A stretch of DNA of 64,000 nt from Aplectana chamaeleonis (lineage: Eukaryota > Nematoda > Chromadorea > Rhabditida > Cosmocercidae): NCBI GenBank assembly GCA_029168955.1, contig JAPDOI010000131.1, positions 868,001-932,000 of the forward strand. Reading direction: 5' to 3'. A program made the translations under genes and the position numbers. This document shows, piece by piece, positions 1 to 13,100 of this stretch. Position 1 is the stretch's first letter, and the number at the start of each line of letters is the position of its first letter. The notes beneath the pieces were generated by a model that had not been told where the DNA came from, made no database searches, and worked only from the letters and a program-made list of their open reading frames with translations.

Positions 1-1047
1 GGTGGGGTGCACCCACTGCGGACCGGGGCAGTGGGGTGACCCCCCCCCCTCTGGGGACCCAAAAGCGGATTACCCCAATGGCATGCCCCCGGGGCATGTC
101 AGGTCAGAAAATTTTTGTGATGGTGCGCTCACGGCGAAATTTCAGTGATGGTGCGCGTCTCGGAACACTGCCGACGGTGAGCGCACCTTGTCGCACTCGG
201 ACGCGCCGTGGAGCCACTGGCCGGTGTTCGGGGCGCGTCTTGGCACCCCGAATGCCTGAGCTGGAGGTACGCCGCGACGCGACACGGAAAGCATGCTTCC
301 CGCCGCGCCCGGCTAACCCTCTGGTCGCCGCCCATGCCGCGCCAGTCGCCCGCTGGTAATCGGTCGTCAAACTGTTACCCAGGAGCGCAGTTCAATCCTT
401 ATATCATTTTCCAGATTTCCTGATCATCGGGGGGAGAATTTCACGCTGATCGCAACGTTGTCGCCCAAATCGTTTGGAACCCACAACCAACGGCTTTATA
501 GCTTTCGGAAGGTAGTGGGTTCGAACGGTGAGAAGTTTGTGGACGAGTTGTTTAGAAATCGTTGTTTTTTGACATTCGCAGTCATTGCTGTGGGGCAAAG
601 CACAGTAAGAACCTAGACCACTAACAAATGGAAGAACATAGATTGCGATTAAAATCCATCTCGTTCCTATTAGAACCGCAAATCCTGGAGCGGGGGTGGG
701 GAGGTGTGGAGGGGGTGCTGATCTGGGGGCGGAGGAAAGGGTAATCGAAATGTCCGCGCTCTTTCTGAAGAGCCGAGGTTCCGAAGTTGGCATGGTTGAC
801 GCACACAGCAAACTGACCATAATATCACTTAGGCAAACGAGCTGGGCCGTGCTCTCAAAATGTTGAACTTAGCGTATCGAGAGTACCGCCCGCAATCTCA
901 CCGGGGGAAGTATTGATCTTTCCTAGCCATGTGGCCGCGTACATTCAGGTGCGTTTTGAACAAACATTGTACTAGCTTCGAGGCGCATTATAGGGTTCAG
1001 GAGCCGCGCGACTTTTTTGTGTTCTCCCCTCCCGGTCGTTTACCCAC
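1..1047. other. Left-edge intron DNA, first 360 bp GC-rich
   Basis: 1-360 is GC-rich with overlapping open frames on both strands that show no domain; the rest is ordinary. It should contain the intron after exon 9. No further CC exon was found on either strand. Confidence 0.6.
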
Positions 1048-1158
1048 CTAGAGGTGTGCATCCATATCCAGGTGGGCAATCAGTTCCTCGATTACATCGC
1101 TGCGCAGCACGACCACCATTCGGACATAGTGGCGGTGGCTCCTGACAGCAGCCTCGTC
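1048..1158 (-). CDS. Exon 9: CC module, last exon visible
   Basis: 111 bp, entering with two bases (G|GA, Gly) after a 66-bp intron. Acceptor TGTTTTCAG, donor G|GTGGGT. Encodes RGCCQEPPPLCPNGGRAA then QRCNRGTDCPPGYGCTPL. It leaves phase 1 and needs a following exon carrying the next CC. None was found between 1 and 1,047, so that exon is presumably off the window. Confidence 0.87.
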   Translation of the reverse strand, partial: DEAAVRSHRHYVRMVVVLRSDVIEELIAHLDMDAHL

Positions 1159-4100
1159 CTGAAAACATAAACTTCGGTGAAGGAAAAAAACCCTGAAAAT
1201 TTCAACTGTTGCTCATGCGCTCACCTTCACACACATAACCCATTGGACAGCTGTTACCCATGCCACATACAGATGCAGCGATTATACCCGTTGAACACAT
1301 TGGCATCGCACAACATACTCCGTTTTCACATTGCTGGAAAAGGTGAAAGACATCAAATGAAAATTCGACTTGGACGGAGCAGAGGTCCCCGTCAGACTTC
1401 GTCGAAAAACCTGAGTCCGGGGCGGAAAAACCGTCTGCAACCGACTGAGTCCGGTTGCCCCCAGCGCCAACCAGGTCCTCTGCGGAACACGCAATCGATA
1501 ATGACGATTATCACCTCAGCTGTGAATCGGAATGTGTTTGGTGGCTAATTTTTCTTGTTTTCAACATGTATTTGTCTTCAACTCGTGAACCATTTTTAAG
1601 ATCATCATTGGACAGATGGGGTGAAGATGATTTCGGTTGGGACGCAGCGGGACGCAGTGGGACTCAGTCGGTGTATTGGCCCAGCCCTTGTACGCATGAG
1701 AACCATCAGTATCGACCGGAGGGATTGCGGTGGGCATCAGGCGGTCGCAGTCGGACTCACAAGGGAAGGATCATTACAAGCCGGGGCCATTCTAAATGAT
1801 ATATGCATTACTAGGACCAGTTTTTGACGTAGAATTTGAATTTTTACTCTGTAGCTGCGAATCTTTCCTCTGAACGAAGTTATGAGAATTTTTTTGCGCT
1901 TAACTCGTAGACGCATCATAATGCGTAATCCATGTCTTTTTCGCATCCTGAGATACGCTGATGTGACTTCTACACCAGTAATCACCTGATAGTGTGTTAT
2001 AGCGCCGAAATATGTTGCTACGATGAACCAGGCTGCGCGCCGTCATATATGAAGTCGACGCCCCTGAAGTCGTGACCGGTTGGCGCAGTGGAAGTGGGTG
2101 CTGCAATATGAAAAAAGGTCACAGGTTCGAATCCATGCTACCCCCAACGTTTTCGCACACTTCTAAAATACACGTTTCCATCACTGGAAGTGTAGAAGAT
2201 TAACAGTTTTATCGTGAAAGACCTTTTTGTAGGAGTATGAAGCATTTCAGTTGAGAATGTCTTATCCCCGCGGTTGATGTTTTACTGTGAAAATGATTAG
2301 ACTTGCAACAAATTTATAGCTTTATAGCACATGTGGTTATTGTGAACATAATGTTCAAAGCAAAGGATTTTCTCACAATGAGAACAACGAATGAAGTGAA
2401 CTTTCGAACAACCATCAAAAACAAAGTGGATCCGATTCGTCATCATTAATGCAGTTGTCTTCGTCTTCCTTGATGACGAGGCTATCTTACGTGGCCTCAC
2501 GAAGGATTCGAGTGAAACTTTTGATGACTCTCCGCTCAACCTTTGAAGGAGTGCGTAGGGTGGCGTTCAGAGTTTTAGCGGCGCGACGCGATGGCACATG
2601 TCAGCGCGACGCGAAAATCGCGTCGCGCGGAAATCAAGGTGTGAACGGCGCGCAAACGCTAGGCGACTACGCGCAATTGCGTAATTTCCGCAATTTTTCG
2701 TACCCAGGCAAAACTTATCAATATTCGGTCTTATTCTGTTTATTTTAGTGTGATGTACCTTTTTTTTATCTTTTATCTGTAGTATTATGGGACATCTTTG
2801 TTTTCGTTGCGACAACTTGCTTCTTTAATGACGAAACAATCAAAAAGACATCGGGAGCAAATTATGCTTAGAATTTTTTTCGGAGTTGATAATACAGAAT
2901 AGGGATGTTTCGGTGAAATGAGACCGAATTATGCTTAAAGTCGCTTGTAAACCTTTAAAAAAACTTTATAGCTCGTCAACTCTTTGAAAATATCACCCTC
3001 ATCACACTGTTCTTAAATATGCAGACAAAATTGTTTGCAGTATCATCTGAGAACAATACAATAACCCATGACAATTTCAATCAACCTAGTCTTTGAAAAG
3101 GCTTGAGAAAATTAAAAACGCCCCTTGAGTCCCCGATGATAAAAAAAATGACCACAATCGCCCCGCGACCATCGCGACGCTTCGCATTGCAACGCGACGG
3201 TCGCGGAGCGATTATGATTTGCGCGTCAAATTCGATGTATCGCGCCTCTTCACTGTGAACACCTAGCGACGACGCGACGCGACGTCGCTTGATCGATACG
3301 TAGGCTAATCATAACGTCGCGTCGCGCCGCGAAAGAACTCTAGACGCCGCCTAGGGCTTCACACAGACCAAAGTCCTTCACCAGATAAGCCAATACAAGC
3401 TGTGGGCAGATTATTATTAGAGAAATCGCTCGAGGAGTCAGGTTAGAGTGAGAGCGGGCAGACAATAATCAATACTGACTGGGAGATCACGGCCTCCAAT
3501 ATGGCTGATCTGACGCGAATGCCACAAATCCATGATTTCTCAAAAAAAGCTCTTTTTTTCGAGAATTACTGTAAGTTGTAGTAGCCAAAATACCATATTT
3601 CTATCGTAAGATACAATAATCACCATGAGTATCAAAAAAGAACGTCATATTCGTGTTCAGCGCCCCAAACAACCCACCTATACGACGTTTGGGCAGAAAA
3701 ATTTCTCTTTCGTCGCCTCACGCAGGGGTGGCAACTCAATTCACTTTTGTGGGTCCGAGGGTCGAAAAAAAATTTTTGCTCTGAAATTGTCCAGGACGGT
3801 TATTCGGGGTGCTGATCACGAATATGAGATCCGTTTTCGGTTTTTAGGAAGATTTCTGTAGGTTACGGCAGGTACAATGCCATTTTTCTATAGAAATCAA
3901 TATAAAAATGCTCATAACTCCGTTCAGAGGAACGATTCGCATCTACAGAGTAAAAATTCAAGTCCTACGTAAAAAACTGGTCCTAGTAGTGCATATATCA
4001 TTTAGAATGGCCACTGCTTGTAATGATCCTTCCCTTGTCAGTGGGTTGATTTCTTTGCACCCTCTCCCACAAAATCGGTGCGTATCGACCCGGTGGGACT

Positions 4101-7100
4101 CAGTAGATCCACCGACAATGATGGGTACCTGAGAGAACCGGCACTGTGCTCAAGCACACGAAAATATGGAGTTTGAGCTCTGGTCACTCGTATCAAACCC
4201 CACCTAGCCAACAGATAAAAATGGATGTTTCTGTTATAACGGGCACGACTATAGATGCGATTAGTGCCAGGTGGCTTACTGCCCCTATCGGAGCAAGATT
4301 CCGTTCCACAGCTGCGGACAGCCGCTGTTGAAATACGCATCACGACGGCAGTCATGTCGGGGCCCCGTGGTCCACGATTACTGATAGCCACCACGATTTT
4401 ACTTGCACCCCGTGCCGCATCAGCGGTTGTCAGCGGCTGTGGATCACGATTCCGTCTTGACGAATTCTAGTGGAGAAGCAGTGCGGTCCTGTGTTTTTTT
4501 AGAGCATAGGTAATCATGTCAGGATAACTCGCGTTTGGTAGACTCTTGACGCCAATAATGAATATTTTCTGTTATAACAGAAAAAGGCGGAATACGCATC
4601 ATACTCCGTTGCAGCCGTGGAAGTAAAGCCTTTTCTTCTTCTTCTTCTGCAGCCTCGAAGTGGTTTTCGTCATAGGTTGAGGAACTGGGCGGCCTTGATA
4701 GGATTCGTCCAAAGGTCCATTGTGGTCAAGGAGGTAGGTCTCTTCGGGCACATGAACAAGTGCGCCGTGTCGTGTCCGGGAGCACCACAGTCCGGGCATG
4801 CGTCTGGTCGGCTGCTGTCGATCTTGTTGACGTAAGACATGAGCAGTATAGAGTGACCACAGCGCAGCGAGGCAAGAGCACATCTGGCTCGTCTGCCGAG
4901 TTGAGACTCAGACTCGCAAACCCGAGGCGGCACTGCTCCCAAGATAGGGTTCACAGCCGCCTTCGTTAGATATCCTCGAACAAACTGGGTGTGCTCCTCA
5001 CGCAGAAGACGAAGCCTTTCCATGTTGGAGTCGGCCCATCTCTGTGCATCAACTTTACGAGGAGCATCGGCGAACGGCGTCCTAATCGACCTCTCTCTTA
5101 TGGGCTTCATGATTCTCTTCGTTGGATGATTCGGCTGTCTCAGAACATTAATATACATCTGCTGTGCCTGGAGTTCACAATGCTCCTTGACCGGCAATAT
5201 GCAGGCCTCCGCGTGAAGATGTTCTATAGGGGAGCTCCTTGCACAACCGGTAGCAATTCTAAGCGCAGCATTCTGTACACGCTGCAGCTTATTCCAGGAG
5301 CTGTCAGACACCAGGTGCTGCCACACTGGTGCCGCATATTCCAGAGCCGGCTGAAGTATTGCTCTGTAGGTTCTCAATATTGTCTCTCGGCTGCTTCCCC
5401 ATGATGTTCCTCCGAGAGCTCTCAAGATATTAAGCCTAGCCTTGACGACTGTTTGTTTCTGTTCCGCGTTTTTGTGGAACTTTAGTGACGGATCAAGAAT
5501 AAGGCCAAGCAGCTTGGGGAATTTCGCTGCTGGCAACAGGTCACCATCCCATTTGACATCTGGATGGGCACTGTGTTCCTTGGTGTTTGTTGTGAACACT
5601 GAAACAGAGGATTTTGCAGCAGAGACTGTGAGCATCATTTTATCGAGGAAGAGCTTCAACTCGACGAGATAGGCGCTGATCTTGTTAGCGGCTATTTGCA
5701 GGTCACGGTCCTGGCACATGATGGTGATGTCGTCGGCATACATAACAATCTTTACATCATTGGGAGGCTCGGGGATGTCTTCAAGATACAGGCTAAATAG
5801 GGCAGGGGACAACACTCCGCCTTGCGGAACACCGGCTGCTATTGGAATGCTATCGGATACGTGATTCTGGAACAGAACCTTAGCCCGGCGGCCTTTCGTG
5901 AAAGCTGCAATCCATCGCTTCTGCCATGATGGTAGCGACGACTTGAGCAGTTTCTCGGACAGCAGTCCCAAGTTAACAGAGTCGAACGCTTTGCTTAGGT
6001 CGAGGGCGACGGCGACCGTTCTCAGGGGTTTTCTCATGTTGAACCCATCGACCGCAAAGCTCACGATCTCCAATAGAGCAGTAGTAGTAGAGTGAAGTTT
6101 CCTGAACCCATGCTGATGCTGCTGTCGCTCATTTTGATCAGCCAGGTCCGTCACGATCAACTTTTCAGCTAATTTAGCGACGGGCGATAACAGGCTCATT
6201 GGTCGAAAGCCTTTCGCCGTGCTTTGGGACTTGCCTGGCTTTGGCAACGGTATCACATTGGCTGTCTTCCAAGCTTGGGGTAGAGTGCAGGTCCGGAAAG
6301 AAGTGTTAATGATATCTGCAAGCATCGGTAGAAGTTCCGTGGGAAGCTTCTTCAGGATGGCTGGGGAGATACCGTCAGGTCCGATAGCCTTCGAATTCCG
6401 CATTTCTTCGATAGCCTTCTCAACTTGTGTGAGAGTAAAGGCCTCAGAAGCGTTCATGAGCGGCAACCGGCTCAGTTCTCTAACCGTGACTCTGTTTTGC
6501 ACGCCTCGCTTGGTGCGTGTGATGAAAAAGTTCTTGCCGAGTGCGTAAGCAGCCGCTTTCCCTGATTTGAAGATGTTCTCCTCAAACTCAATAGCGGAGC
6601 TCATCGGGGGAGCGGACTTTCCGGAAATTTTCCTCAAGACTTTCCACGTCGTAGTTCCGTCCGCCTTGAAATTCAGCTTTTCAGTGAACTTCTCCCAGCA
6701 TTCCTTCTTGTTCTTATCCAGATCCTGCTTGATCTCATTATCCAGCACGGCAATCTCCGGGTCTAGATGATCTGCCGCTCTCTTCTCATCTCTGGTTCTT
6801 ATCTTCTGCAGTATTTCCCTGCTGACATTTGGAAAAAAGGTCTTGACACGACCCTCAGGAATTGCTGCTTTCATGGCCTTGCGGATGGCACTTGTTAGAT
6901 GGCCCTCTTTCTGATGAACATCACCATTCCATGGGTAGTCGACCGCATGGCGGAGTGCAACATCTCTGAACAGGGTCCAGTCTGCTAGGCCTAAATTAAG
7001 ATAAGTACGATGACGAAAACCAGAGTAAGGGGCAAGAGAGTCAGAGAGATCAATATAGACAAAGACGGGAATGTGATCACTGGAGAGAGTTGTGGATGTG

Positions 7101-10100
7101 GACCACGTGCAAGCATTAGAAAGATTGGATGACACAAGAGAGATATCTGGGCTAGAAGGTCGGCCGTTGGCAGGGAGACGAGTGGGCTGGTCATCACTGA
7201 GGATAACCAGGTCACACTCCTCAGCCCACTCTTCGACATCTTCCCCTCTGGCGTCAGAATCAAGAGCGGAACAGAACGTGTGAGCATTGAAGTCACCCGC
7301 AAAGACAGCTGAAGGGGAGAGTGAGCAGTCGTACAACTGCTTAAGGAGGGGAATAGGATTATAAGAGGGGGGACAAGATGATATAGGAGGAATGTAGATG
7401 TTAAATAGAGATAAAGGGGTTTTGAGGGGGAGGTGGACAGGAATGTACTCGAGAGTACCGTCCTTAGGAGTATTGGGAATAATATGAGAAGGTAAGGCAG
7501 ATTGCACAAAAGTAGACACTCCGCCCCCAAGAGCAGACCTTGGCATGTGATAGGCGGTGTATCCCGGAATGTTAGGCTGGGGGTAAGTGGTAGAAGGAGC
7601 GAGCTTGGTTTCTTGAACCATGATAACATCCGGGTGATGAGAACGTGCGAATAGAGAGAGAGTTCAGATAACTTGTTGCGAAGGCCGTTGAGATTAATGT
7701 GAACAATGGAGAGGGGGCGGTTGGTAATTGAGGAATCAGAGTTGCTGGGGGCAGAGCATGGAACACAACGAAAGGATGAGTCATGATGCCTCACAGAACT
7801 GAGACCCGAGCAAAAGAAGTGCACCCACCTTTGGCATCCGAAGCACTGGACACTTGTTTTATGCCAGGTAACATCCTTGCCGCACGTGGCGCATAGGTAC
7901 TTCTGCGCTGGACCTGGATTCCTCTCGACGCCGGCCCTATGTAGTAAAATCCTCAGGAAAGCTGCGGCCGACCAGCACCTCTCCCATGACAAAAACCCTC
8001 TTCTCGGAGGGGTTGACGTCGGTTTGCACGGAGGCGATCTTCTTTCCTCCACACTGCCACGGCACGAACGTACGACATCTCGGCAGCGAAGTAAAGCCTC
8101 TACCGCTACTCCTGCTAATGTCAGTCCGGGGAGAGCAAGCAGCGCGGCGCAGACTAAGTTTGTTCGGCTAGAGCTGACGAAGACGAACTATCGCTCTGAG
8201 GGCGAAATTTAAGACTACTCAAACGTAGTCACCGTGAAAGTAAAGCTTCAGGCAGGCTCAATGCTGATTATTTCTAACCGCCGGCTGCCAAAAAAATTTG
8301 GGTGCTCGCAAATCCATAATTGCAGTAGCTACCATCAAATGATGCCAAAATGTAAATGAAAAGGTGAAGCCTAGCTTGCTTGGATGAGTCCGGGCGGAGA
8401 AAGCAGTGGAGCAGTCGGTCATTTCGAAATATAAAAGTATAAGGAGATCTTCACATGATAAGCCTTACTACGACCGGCTCAAAATTGGTAAGCTAGGCTA
8501 AAAGCTTAACGTGCTTGCAGAAAAATGCTTCCTCGGAAACAATAGAAAACGAAAAAATATATAATGGGATGAATTCCGATGCTATCGCAAACGGACGAGC
8601 TCGTATCCTGGGAGGTCTGGGAGCAAGCATCCTGGGAGCATTCTATCCTGGGAGCAAGCAAAGGCGGAGCATTCGTAGAATTGATTGAATTTTGAGAGCA
8701 CAGAAGGTGCAGACTTGGCTAGGGTCCAGGTGAGTGTATAGCGGTTGGCATAGGAGAAGAAGGGGCGCACGTGGCGTCTATGGCGTTATCGATTTTGTTT
8801 CGTGGTTTAGCATCCCGTTCGGTGACCCGTTCCGCAAAGCGGGGAGCATTGCGTTCGCCGTCGGAGGGTTGCCCCGTCGCTTCTGTGACGTCATCAGTCG
8901 TTTAGCATCCCGTTCACTCAACGGTTCTTGACGGCGTTCGTATGTGTTGTTTTCGATCAACGGGATGCTCAACGCCTTCGCTAACGAAGGCTGTCAGAGT
9001 AGGGCAGAACGGCATCGCAGCCGTCCACGCCCAGTTTTCCGCGCCGCAACGACCACGAAGTTTACGCGCGCAGTTTGAATTCAGGTGCAAATTTAACATC
9101 AACACAGGGTTTTCCATCCCTTTCATAATCGGAGGTAAAAGAACCAGGTGTGATGCCATGGAGCGCACCTCAATCCCCCCCCCCCCCCCTGCTTGCGATA
9201 GTGCGTGAACTCCAGAATAGAACTAAAAAATTCCAGAGGTTGAAACTCCACAACGAGCCAAATCCCGACGCAGATGAGAAGCATTCGGGCAATTTCAAAA
9301 ATTGAAGCATTGCAGCTGGCGAGGAGAAATAACTGACCACCGCGCGCCCGAGCCCACAGTCGCAGATGAAGCCAACAGAAAAGCTGATTTCGCTCTTGTT
9401 CAGCTTTCTGTACATTGTTTTTCAAATGCATCTACTTAGGTAGTGTTGCAAACTCACATGCCCACGAGCACAACCGATGCCCATTTGACATCTTTGAGTG
9501 GCTTGTAGTCCTGATGGGCAACGTGGTAGCTGACAACACCCTCCACCTAGACATTCCGTTCCAACTGAACAACCTCGGCCACACATGGACAGAGCGAGGC
9601 CACCTGTAATTTTGCAAAATCGTCTACTAGATCATACTCATTTAATTAAGAAAAAAAAACAATATACCCATTGGACATTGTGGCAGAGGACAGCAACCAC
9701 CATTCACACAGGTGTGCCCTGCTGGACAGCAGTTTGCACAACCAAGAGCACATCTGAAATCATCGCATATCATGAATTCAGCATTCCAGCTCTGTTCAAA
9801 CACAACCCTCAACGATATTGCGAAATCCCGCATGACGCTTGTTAATTATTCGCAATGAAGACAGACAATCGCGTCGGGACCACCGTCCCGTGGAACGGGG
9901 CCAACGCTGTCCGTAGGCTACGGTTGGTGCGCTTAATCTTTGATATAATCGATTCATTGACCCTACTGCGACTCAATCGTCCGTTCAGACAAATTATCCT
10001 TTTTCGTAGACAAAACACGCATTTTGCTACCGAATAGGGGAGTTCTTGTCAAATATAACCTCGTTTCGCGGAAACTTACTACCATCCTACATGAAGGATT

Positions 10101-13100
10101 TCATTAATAGCGCTGAGTTTCCTATAAATCTGCGATTTTGGCAGGAAAGAAAGGGCAGCTTCCATTTTGAGAACTGCAAGGCGGCCTTGTGCCGTGCCGC
10201 AAAGTCGGTGAGCGTGTGTTGTAACATTGACAAATGATTGGCGAAAATTTTATACGCCACAGTAAATACGCTTTGCCTAGCTGTAGTATATACGCTCACG
10301 ACTTGAGGCCCTGTAGCGAACGAAATCGGTTCGTGGCATCGTACAAGCAGAAAAAACGTCATATTTTCTCTTGTTTTCTGATGGGTGTTTTCCTCTAGTA
10401 ATGGAAAAAATCGGGAGCCGTGGAGGGAGTGGGCGTTGCGTGAGCGAAACACTCAAATTAGGGCCGTATAGGGCTCGCTCGTTCCCGTTCCTAGCCGTTG
10501 TTTCAACGTTTCTAGTTAAATAGGGTTCGAACCTCTCGATTTCCGGTGAAAACTCGGAGACTGATTCTATCGTGGACACTGCCTTCAAACCACACGTGCC
10601 AGCCGCGGTTGAAATTTGAATGTTCTTTCTCGAGAAAACAAGCCACGGACCTAGACTCTGTTTCATTCCAAGTGAACTCATGTTTTCGGTTATCACAGAG
10701 CGGGGCGGTGGCTTTTTCTTCGAAACCTCCTTATCACTAGTTATACTTCACCGAGGCCCACCGCTTCGCTGCTGGTGATAATCGAAATCAACAGGTCGCT
10801 AGGGATGTACCAGAGCTTAACTATATTTCCTGCGACCTGCGACAGTGCATATCAGTCACATCGATGTGCGATCGATATTGGTATCGATACCGATGATAGT
10901 GACATTGCGTCACTTCTTTGAAAGTATGATCCTGGTCTATAGGATGGCATTAGGCAAATTGCTTGTCTTCAGTGCGACGACTTTGTCCGCGTCCTTCAAT
11001 AAATAACATATAGACCGTTCGCCAATTCTAGTCGAGCGAACGGAAGAGACGCGATGATTTGCTGCGAGCAGTGAAGCGCTTGCGACACTACATACCAGCA
11101 AACGCAGTTTTTATCGCAAAAGACGATCTATCGCCGCTGCCCCGTTCATTTGTTAACCTAAATTCACTAAGGTGACCATACAATTTGAGCACATGTTGGT
11201 GGTAAATGTCTCACAAAGAAGGAGGTCAAACGCTTGAACGCCTCAGGATACAGAAATTTCTGTATTTACACTACTTTCCTCCGATGATTTTCTATGTAGT
11301 GATGTCCTTCTCTTGACTTTCTTTAGTTTCACCCGCGAGCTTTCCGAATTTGTTTCGCAAAAACTCGGAAACAAAGAATTGGTTTGTCTTACCATGTAGA
11401 TTTTTCAGGCATGGAAAACAGGGCATCAGCTCTCTGCTCAATATGCAAAGTTGGTCCTGTCCCTATTAAGTTTCCAGAGACACATGAAACGTTTCCACGG
11501 GTGGTCAGTAGAGTGTTGGAACGAATAATTTTTTTTTGAATATTCGAATAAACGAATAATTCGAATAATCCACTTCTTCGAATATTCGATTATTCGAATA
11601 AACGAATATTTCACTTCTTTGAATATTCGATTATTCGAATAACCCGAATAATCCACTTTGAATATTCGAATATTATTCGAATAAACGAATATTTGGGCAA
11701 CACTCTATTGCGTACTCTCCCATCCATTCCACTCAGGCAAACTGGGGCATCGACAACAGGTTGAGAAGTTGTCATCTCATAAACTGCACCCTCTTGACAA
11801 CTCAAATCGCTCGCATTGTAAGCCTGAGAACTGCCCGTTGCCCAGCGACGTCCGCCTGTTGTCGAGCTGTTGACATTTTGACCTGTCATGTTTAGCGGCC
11901 TATTTAGCTGCGGTTCACATCCTGCAAGACTTTTATGTGGCTTAGGAACTACTTTGCACCGACCCGCGTCGCGGTCGGCGCATCGACACGCATCGCGTTC
12001 AACACACCTACACGCATCGCGGTCGGCACACCGACACGCGTAGCGGTCGGCGCGTCGCGGTCGACACACCGAAACGCAGCGTGGTCGGTACACCCACGCG
12101 TCGCGGCCGGGTCGCCCAACCTCCATTGAGGCCGCCACCGGATGGGCAGGGCTTCCAGATGCTGGGCGGGACCAATGTACCGCATACGTGGGTAATTGAA
12201 CCGGCTGCACTTTTGTCACTTAAATTCAGCATATCGTCCATCACTGGATGAGGGATCGCCGCGACGCTGCTTGGCGGGAAAAATTGCGCACGGGAAAACG
12301 AAGGGGAGAGTGGCTATTGATCGCGCAATTTTTCCCGCCAAGCAGCGTCGCGGCGACCCCTCATTCAGTGATGGACGATCCACGCTCGTAAACGTGGTTA
12401 AGATACTAACCATGGAAGTTGAATGGCATGGCTCAGAACACAGCGCCTACGCATTCTGAAGCGTCAAAAACGACCAAAAGTGACGCTACACGACTGAGGA
12501 GTCGGCCTGCACCTGTATCTACCCGCCTCCTGCATTCGCGTCCTCCTAAATAGGGGTACTGGTCAATTTCCACCGTCGGTGACGTTTGTGGTTTACCTAT
12601 TAAACCTATTGTACCACCCACAAACGTCGCCGATGGTGGGAATGGCCCAGCCCCCCTTTTTTGTAGGAGGACGCAAATACAAGGACTGGTAGATACAGGG
12701 GCGGGGCCAACATCTCAGTCGTGTAGCGTCATTGTGGGTCGTTTTTGATGTTTCAAAATACGTAGGCGTTGTGTTCTGAGACTTACCATTATATTTCCGT
12801 AGTTATCTCAACCACGTTTACGAGCGTGTACTCTGAGTTTTGGCCGAGAAATAGCCGCGAAACAGACGCAAAATGCCTTTTCCCGAGTAATAGTCGCGAA
12901 ATAGCCGCTAAATAATGCTGGCTGCGAAATAGTCGCCAAATAATGCTCGCCGTGAAATAGCCGCAAAATACCCGCTAAATTGCCGCCAAATTCGTGGTCT
13001 GCTTCGATCTAGTTTGGTTTAGCTTAGTTGAGTTCAGTTGAGTTATGCGCGGTTTATTCGATGGCGAACTTCCTAGTGCTGCTTAGCCGTGCCCTACTCC

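Larger units (their letters stand above)
1760..4042. repeat. Inverted repeat pair of about 135 bp, 2 kb apart
   Basis: 1,760-1,892 (CAAGGGAAGGATCATTACAA ... AACGAAGTTATGAG) is the inverse of 3,908-4,042. The CG-rich MITE at 2.56-3.35 kb lies between. Probably the arms of an older foldback element. Confidence 0.7.

Noticed and set aside
36..370. Overlapping GC-rich open frames on both strands at the left edge
   Set aside because: No domain, arginine-rich in every frame, typical of GC-rich noncoding DNA.
540..620. Candidate tenth CC exon (CALPHSNDCEC)
   Set aside because: No CC pair, no splice sites, and spacing does not fit the module.
11611..12219. 202-residue Cys-rich minus-strand frame
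   Set aside because: Runs through a minisatellite into TTCGAATA satellite; the cysteine pattern comes from the 24-bp unit, not from CC modules.
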